Part shown: one piece after another, positions 1 through 3,072 of the stretch
Position numbering within the stretch: position 1 is the first letter of the stretch
Layout of the letters: every line of letters starts with the position of its first letter
DNA from: Acidobacteriota bacterium
Lineage (GTDB): Bacteria > Acidobacteriota > Terriglobia > Acidiferrales > UBA7541
Assembly (NCBI GenBank): GCA_003153585.1
Contig: PLZZ01000136.1
Location: forward strand, 5,468 to 11,280
Length of the DNA stretch: 5,813 bases
Direction: 5' to 3'
Notes under the pieces: generated by a model
Seen by the model: the letters and a program-made list of their open reading frames with translations, nothing else
Told to the model about the DNA's origin: nothing
Databases searched by the model: none
Made by a program: the position numbers and the translations under genes

Positions 1-98
1 ACTTCGGACACTGTAAGGCCGGTCACCCCCAGCGCGGTCACGCGCTGCTTCACTTCATCGAGCTGTGAAGGTCTGATCACGGCATCAATTCGCTTCAT
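1..98 (-). CDS. glnB: P-II family nitrogen regulatory protein, N-terminal part (runs off the left edge)
   Basis: Reading the minus strand from the ATG at 98 gives 32 complete codons, beginning MKRIDAVIRPSQLDEVKQ and continuing through a GVTGLTVSE segment. This matches the start of GlnB/GlnK proteins (MKxIDAxIKPxxLDxVxxAL, then GxTGMTVxEV): the first beta strand, the first helix and the second strand of the ferredoxin-like fold. P-II proteins are trimeric cytoplasmic sensors of ATP/ADP and 2-oxoglutarate that control ammonium transporters, glutamine synthetase regulation and nitrogen transcription. The T-loop, with its possible uridylylation tyrosine, and the C-terminal signature lie outside the window, so GlnB, GlnK and more distant P-II-like types cannot be separated; the symbol is tentative. 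Position 9 is Arg where Lys is usual, a conservative change. The start is supported by a strong Shine-Dalgarno. It is transcribed divergently from the ribokinase gene. Confidence 0.85.
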   Translation of the reverse strand, partial: MKRIDAVIRPSQLDEVKQRVTALGVTGLTVSE

Positions 99-107
99 TT
101 TTGGTTA

Positions 108-113
108 CTCCTT
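108..113 (-). promoter_or_regulatory. Ribosome binding site of the P-II gene
   Basis: On the minus strand AAGGAG lies 9 bases before the ATG at 98. It is a near-perfect Shine-Dalgarno and fixes the start of the P-II gene. It is the strongest ribosome binding site in the window. Confidence 0.8.
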
Positions 114-148
114 TTGCTCCCGATCGGAAAACCCACCGCTGGCAAGAA

Positions 149-180
149 GGTATAGAACCTAGAAATGCACAATCAGTCAA
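149..180 (-). promoter_or_regulatory. Weak candidate sigma-70 promoter for the P-II gene
   Basis: On the minus strand TTGACT (180-175) is a good -35 element. Downstream lies TTCTATACC, whose TATACC (154-149) resembles a -10 box but sits 20 bases from the -35; the better-spaced alternatives, TTCTAT and TCTATA, match the consensus at only 3 of 6 positions. A start near 142 would give a leader of about 45 bases before the P-II ATG. No sigma-54 type GG-N10-GC element was recognised, although P-II genes are often under that control in other phyla. Confidence 0.3.
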
Positions 181-287
181 ATAAAAAACGCTGATTGGTC
201 GCATCAGGTTCCCGACTGTTGGCCGTGGTTCGCCAAACCGCGCCCGGCCCCAGGATCCGCAAATTTCTTGACCGTCCGCGATTCCTT

Positions 288-303
288 GTGACATGGATCT
301 CAC
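288..303. promoter_or_regulatory. Imperfect dyad upstream of ribokinase, possible operator
   Basis: GTGACATGGATCTCAC reads as two half sites, GTGA and TCAC, separated by 8 bases. Inner AT/AT pairing is also symmetric, so 6 of 8 positions match across the centre. It lies about 40 bases before the ribokinase start and about 15 bases downstream of a TTGACC that could be a -35, though no good -10 follows. The position suits a sugar-responsive repressor, but dyads of this length arise by chance. It is not a standard CRP site, because the spacer is 8 rather than 6. Confidence 0.2.
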
Positions 304-344
304 GCATGGTGATAGCCTTGGATGGCTGCAACAAGAACAAAAAA

Positions 345-1274
345 ATGCGTAAGCCCATTGTCGTGGTTGGAAGTATAAATCTTGATCTGGTTGCGATTGC
401 GGAGCGCGTCCCGTTACCGGGCGAAACTCTCACGGGCCGCAGCTTTTCAACTTTTCACGGTGGCAAAGGAGCCAACCAAGCTGTCGCGGCCGCCAAGCTC
501 GGGTATCCCGTCAGCATGGTAGGCAAAGTGGGCGATGATTCATTCGGTCCCTCGCTGAAAAGCGCCTTGCGCAAAGCCGGTGCGGACGTAAGAGCGGTTG
601 GGACGGTGAAAGGTTCCTCGGGCGTCGCGCTGATCAATATCGGCGAGGACGGGCAGAACAATATTGTCGTGGTTCCCGGCGCGAACGGAAAGCTGCTCCC
701 CAAAGATATAGCGCGGTCCTCCGCTCTTTTGCGCAAGGCTGGGATGCTTTTGACTCAACTCGAAATTCCGCTGATCACCATGGAGACCCTGGCTGTCTTC
801 GCACACAAGAATGAAATTCCACTGATGCTGGACCCCGCTCCCGCGCGCGAACTCCCGAAGGGATTGCTGCAATGCGCAACATGGATCACACCGAACGAAA
901 GCGAAACGCGCATCCTCTGCGGCCTTACCGCGGGCGAGCCTGTAACCCCGGCGACCGCGGCGCGTTGCGCCGATCTGCTTTTGGAGCGCGGCCCCAAGAA
1001 CGTTGTGATTAAGATGGGTTCGCAAGGCGCTTTTCTCGCCACGGCCTCGGGAATTCGAGAGATGATTCCGCCCTTCGTAGTGAAAGCTGTGGACACAACC
1101 GCTGCGGGAGATGCCTTCAATGCAGGCTTCGCGGTTAGTCTTCTCTCGGGTGCGGCGCCGGTGCAGGCGGCGCGCTATGCCTCGGCGGTCGCAGCCATTT
1201 CCGTCACGCGAATGGGAGCGCAGCCTTCCATGCCGTCCGCCCGCGATGTGGATCGGTTTCTGAAGCTGCAATAA
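345..1274 (+). CDS. rbsK: Ribokinase (PfkB family sugar kinase)
   Basis: Ribokinase phosphorylates D-ribose with ATP to D-ribose-5-phosphate in the cytoplasm, feeding the pentose phosphate pathway and nucleotide synthesis. The 309-residue product matches the usual family length (about 300-310) and carries the diagnostic motifs in order: VVVGSINLD at 6-14; GGKGANQAVAAAKLG at 39-53 (PfkB signature 1, sugar binding); GDDSFG at 63-68; LEIP at 139-142; DPAPAREL at 163-170; TPNESE at 182-187; DTTAAGDAFNAGFA at 250-263 (PfkB signature 2, anion hole, catalytic base Asp256); and VTRMGAQPSMP at 287-297, in the region that forms the monovalent-cation site in E. coli RbsK. Similarity to E. coli RbsK extends over the whole protein, so ribose is a better guess than fructose or adenosine. 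The frame is open 50 codons further upstream to 195, but the family begins just before the first beta strand, so the ATG at 345 is preferred despite the absence of a clear Shine-Dalgarno. No ribose transporter or regulator gene is adjacent inside the window. Confidence 0.93.
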   Translation: MRKPIVVVGSINLDLVAIAERVPLPGETLTGRSFSTFHGGKGANQAVAAAKLGYPVSMVGKVGDDSFGPSLKSALRKAGADVRAVGTVKGSSGVALINIGEDGQNNIVVVPGANGKLLPKDIARSSALLRKAGMLLTQLEIPLITMETLAVFAHKNEIPLMLDPAPARELPKGLLQCATWITPNESETRILCGLTAGEPVTPATAARCADLLLERGPKNVVIKMGSQGAFLATASGIREMIPPFVVKAVDTTAAGDAFNAGFAVSLLSGAAPVQAARYASAVAAISVTRMGAQPSMPSARDVDRFLKLQ

Positions 1275-1278
1275 GACA

Positions 1279-2622
1279 TTACGGCTTAGGCTCTGCGGTT
1301 AGTTCCGGTTGCGGCAGGGCTTCGCCGCTGAGTTCGCTTTGTCGGCGTGCGCGGCTGGCGTTGAGCAAACGCGTTGCGGTATCAAGCTCTGCCTGCCCTT
1401 CTTTGGATCGGCCCACGCGCAACAAAATCTGGCCCTTCAAATTATGGTAGTTAGGATTGTCCGGCTCGATCGTGAGGGCGGAAGCGATTGCAATTAAAGC
1501 CTCGTCGAATTTCTTCTCGTGCTGGTACACCCTGGCGAGTCCGAAATACGAACTCGCGAGATGAGAATCCCGTCGCAGCGCTTCCCGAAAATTTTGCCCG
1601 GCCTTTTCGTCATCCTGCAGATACAAGTAAACAAGACCGAGCCGGTCGTAGTTGAACGCCACGTCGGGTTCCAGCGCGATGTCTTTCTCAAATTCTTCTT
1701 TAGCGCGAATAAAATCCGGGCGAACCAGATACGCCAGTCCCAAATTGAAGTGGACGAAAGGAAGGGTGGGGTCGGATTGTGCGGCTTGCTCGAGCTCCGC
1801 AAGAGCCTTGTCATTTTCCTCGCGGTTCAAAAAGGCCTTGCCCATCAGCAGGTGGTATTCCGCGGTGTTCTGCCCCAATTCAACGAACCGCGTCAGTGCG
1901 CGTTCTTGTAAGGCGCGATTCCCCGCTTTGTCCGCGGCGTTGCCGAGTACGTAGAGATAGTTCAAGTCCTCTGATTCCTGCGGCCACAAATCCTGAAGCG
2001 CACGCACCGCGTCGGCGTCACGGTCCGTGAAGAAATAGCAGAGGCCGAGTAGGTAGCGCGCCTGCACGGAATCCGGATCGCCGCGCACGACAGATTCAAA
2101 GGGCGCAATCGCGGAACGAAATTCGCTCTGGCGGTAGTAAACCAGCCCGATGTTGAGGCGGATTCCGGAGACGCTGGGCGCGAGCTTTTCCGCCTTGTTC
2201 AGCAAATCCAGCGCCTGGGACCAGCTCTGACGGCGCATTGCGATCACGCCAAGATTTGCGTAAGCTCCAGCCGAGTCGGGGTCCCGCGCAAGAACTTGCT
2301 TGAATAGGCTTTCGGCTTCGTTCAAATTTCCAGCGCGAAGGGCAGCTTCACCGCTGGCGAAAAGCTCAGGGATACCCGGTCGCTGTGCATCGCTCCGAGC
2401 CGTTCCCGGCAGTCCTTGGCGGGGACCGGAAGACGAAAAGCTGGAAGACAAATGACCTGTCGAGGCGCGGGCTGAAGAGAAAAGGAACAAAACCGCGAAC
2501 CACAACCTGATCGCTGAACACGCGATTCTAGAGCCGGCTAGAAGTGCAGCAGGAACGCCGGATTTCGAAGGCTGGAGGCATAGCTTCGCTGACCATTTGT
2601 AGGGGTTTCGAAGCTGTTCCAT
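1279..2622 (-). CDS. Exported tetratricopeptide-repeat (TPR) protein
   Basis: This 447-residue protein has an N-terminal export signal followed by a TPR solenoid. A basic segment leads into a hydrophobic core LWFAVLFLF (40-48) and a signal-peptidase-like site A-R-A before Ser54, suggesting a periplasmic or surface location. After a Ser/Gly/Pro-rich linker (about 54-83), 34-residue TPR units follow at about 84-117, 118-151, 152-185, 186-218, a degenerate unit 219-252, then 253-286, 287-320, 321-354, 355-388 and 389-422. They show the usual pattern: small residue at 8, Tyr/Gly at 11, Ala at 20, Pro near 32 (for example YANLGVIAMRRQSWSQAL and VHFNLGLAYLVRPDFIRAKE). The tail is Glu/Pro-rich. TPR arrays bind protein partners; the partner is unknown and no catalytic domain is seen. 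The start is uncertain: the ATG at 2622 is chosen, an in-frame GTG at 2646 would add 8 residues, and neither has a clear Shine-Dalgarno. Its stop is 4 bases from that of rbsK on the opposite strand, and it diverges from the receptor gene. Confidence 0.85.
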   Translation of the reverse strand: MEQLRNPYKWSAKLCLQPSKSGVPAALLAGSRIACSAIRLWFAVLFLFSSARASTGHLSSSFSSSGPRQGLPGTARSDAQRPGIPELFASGEAALRAGNLNEAESLFKQVLARDPDSAGAYANLGVIAMRRQSWSQALDLLNKAEKLAPSVSGIRLNIGLVYYRQSEFRSAIAPFESVVRGDPDSVQARYLLGLCYFFTDRDADAVRALQDLWPQESEDLNYLYVLGNAADKAGNRALQERALTRFVELGQNTAEYHLLMGKAFLNREENDKALAELEQAAQSDPTLPFVHFNLGLAYLVRPDFIRAKEEFEKDIALEPDVAFNYDRLGLVYLYLQDDEKAGQNFREALRRDSHLASSYFGLARVYQHEKKFDEALIAIASALTIEPDNPNYHNLKGQILLRVGRSKEGQAELDTATRLLNASRARRQSELSGEALPQPELTAEPKP

Positions 2623-2646
2623 TTTAATCACGAAAAACGCTAGCAC

Positions 2647-2868
2647 TCTGTTTGGCGAATTTCAAGGATGTGTGCGTTGTGGACGGTCTAGTACTACGAG
2701 GCAGTTCGCGCGCACTCCGACGCAAGGCACGGAATTTCGCGACGTAGGTCCTATGAGCGCAACCTCAAAACCAGGACGCTTTAGGAATACGTGGCGGAAG
2801 CGGACGTCCCGTGATTGCTCTGCTGCACGCAGCGCCGTTATACCAGGGCGGCACAAAGCTTTTTTCGC
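2647..2868. other. Intergenic stretch with no recognisable feature
   Basis: This is the left half of the gap between the divergent TPR and receptor genes. Two overlapping frames of 64-66 codons on opposite strands (2662-2856 minus, 2672-2872 plus) are open here, but their Arg/Ser/Cys-rich translations look like GC-rich non-coding sequence and neither has a Shine-Dalgarno. A promoter for the TPR gene should lie here. The best candidate on the minus strand, TTGAAA at 2665-2660 with TAGCGT 17 bases downstream, is poor. No tRNA, convincing terminator or insertion-sequence end is seen. Confidence 0.5.
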
Positions 2869-2897
2869 TTGACATACGGCGGCCCATGAATTTTAAT
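2869..2897 (+). promoter_or_regulatory. Strong sigma-70 type promoter for the TonB-dependent receptor gene
   Basis: A perfect TTGACA (-35, 2869-2874) is followed by an exact 17-base spacer and TTTAAT (-10, 2892-2897, 5 of 6 consensus matches). A run of six T (2860-2865) just upstream of the -35 could act as an UP-like element. Initiation would fall at about 2903-2905, giving an untranslated leader of about 170 bases before the receptor ATG at 3073. It is the best promoter in the window and faces the right way. Assignment rests on consensus match only; the vegetative consensus is assumed to hold in this organism. Confidence 0.65.
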
Positions 2898-2901
2898 TCG
2901 T

Positions 2902-2919
2902 TTTAATAAATTTAATAAA
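2902..2919. repeat. Tandem AT-rich 9-mer (TTTAATAAA x2)
   Basis: TTTAATAAA occurs twice, head to tail with no gap, at 2902-2910 and 2911-2919. The TTTAAT core also forms the -10 box at 2892, so it appears three times at spacings of 10 and 9 bases, roughly one helical turn. The position, over the predicted start site and initial transcribed region, suggests either promoter opening/start-site heterogeneity or a protein binding array. The stretch is much more AT-rich than its surroundings. Confidence 0.5.
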
Positions 2920-2963
2920 AGACACGGGTGGGGTGCCCAAGCGCATTTGGACTCTGAAATCCT

Positions 2964-2984
2964 GAATCCGGATTCGGGGAATCC
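2964..2984. repeat. GAATCC inverted-repeat cluster
   Basis: A perfect 12-base palindrome GAATCCGGATTC (2964-2975) is followed after GGG by a third half site GAATCC (2979-2984). The middle half site GGATTC can therefore pair with either neighbour. As RNA the downstream pairing gives a 6-bp stem with loop GGG; as DNA the palindrome could be a dimeric regulator site. It lies about 65 bases downstream of the predicted transcription start. Confidence 0.45.
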
Positions 2985-3062
2985 CTGTTCTCAACGCTGC
3001 CAGAATCTCGCGCGGCGAGCGAACTGATTGCACATGCGTGACCTCTTGACTTTCAGATCGAC

Positions 3063-3066
3063 GGAG
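3063..3066 (+). promoter_or_regulatory. Ribosome binding site of the TonB-dependent receptor gene
   Basis: GGAG lies 6 bases before the ATG at 3073. This decides that start over the in-frame ATG at 3034, which has no purine-rich box, and it agrees with the signal peptide beginning right at the chosen Met. Confidence 0.65.
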
Positions 3067-3072
3067 ACGGCC

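Larger units (their letters stand above)
2904..3072 (+). promoter_or_regulatory. Long untranslated leader of the receptor gene, with potential RNA structure
   Basis: If transcription starts from the promoter at 2869-2897, about 170 bases precede the receptor start codon. After the AT-rich beginning the leader becomes GC-rich and contains several potential hairpins: GGG/CCC arms around 2926-2938, CCAA/TTGG around 2938-2950, a perfect 6-bp stem GGATTC/GAATCC with a 3-base loop at 2970-2984, and a perfect 5-bp stem CTCGC/GCGAG with a 3-base loop at 3007-3019. I recognise no riboswitch consensus. An in-frame ATG at 3034 lies within it, without a good Shine-Dalgarno. Whether the structures regulate expression is an inference. 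Confidence 0.4.

Noticed and set aside
181..207. Terminator-like element on the minus strand: CTGAT/ATCAG stem followed by six T
   Set aside because: The stem is only 5 bp with a 7-base loop and is mostly A-T. No minus-strand gene ends there; it would sit upstream of the P-II promoter. Chance is the simpler explanation.
540..1271. Minus-strand open frame of 243 codons antisense to ribokinase
   Set aside because: It lies opposite a strongly conserved ribokinase, and its Arg/His/Gly-rich translation looks like no known protein. It is a shadow frame.
2637..2665. Minus-strand promoter for the TPR gene: TTGAAA, 17 bases, TAGCGT
   Set aside because: The -10 box matches only 3 of 6 positions and overlaps the alternative GTG start. 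It is too weak to list as a feature.
2834..2865. Possible plus-strand terminator: GCCG/CGGC arms, then six T at 2860-2865
   Set aside because: The stem is 4 bp with an 11-base loop, and 7 bases separate it from the T-run. No plus-strand gene ends upstream. The T-run fits better as AT-rich DNA next to the -35 box.
2662..2872. Two small overlapping open frames (64 and 66 codons) in the TPR/receptor gap as genes
   Set aside because: They overlap each other on opposite strands, lack ribosome binding sites, and have low-information Arg/Ser-rich translations. The plus-strand one runs into the receptor promoter.
3034..3072. Upstream in-frame ATG at 3034 as the receptor start
   Set aside because: It would add 13 polar residues before a signal peptide that starts naturally at 3073, and it has no Shine-Dalgarno, whereas 3073 has GGAG 6 bases upstream.
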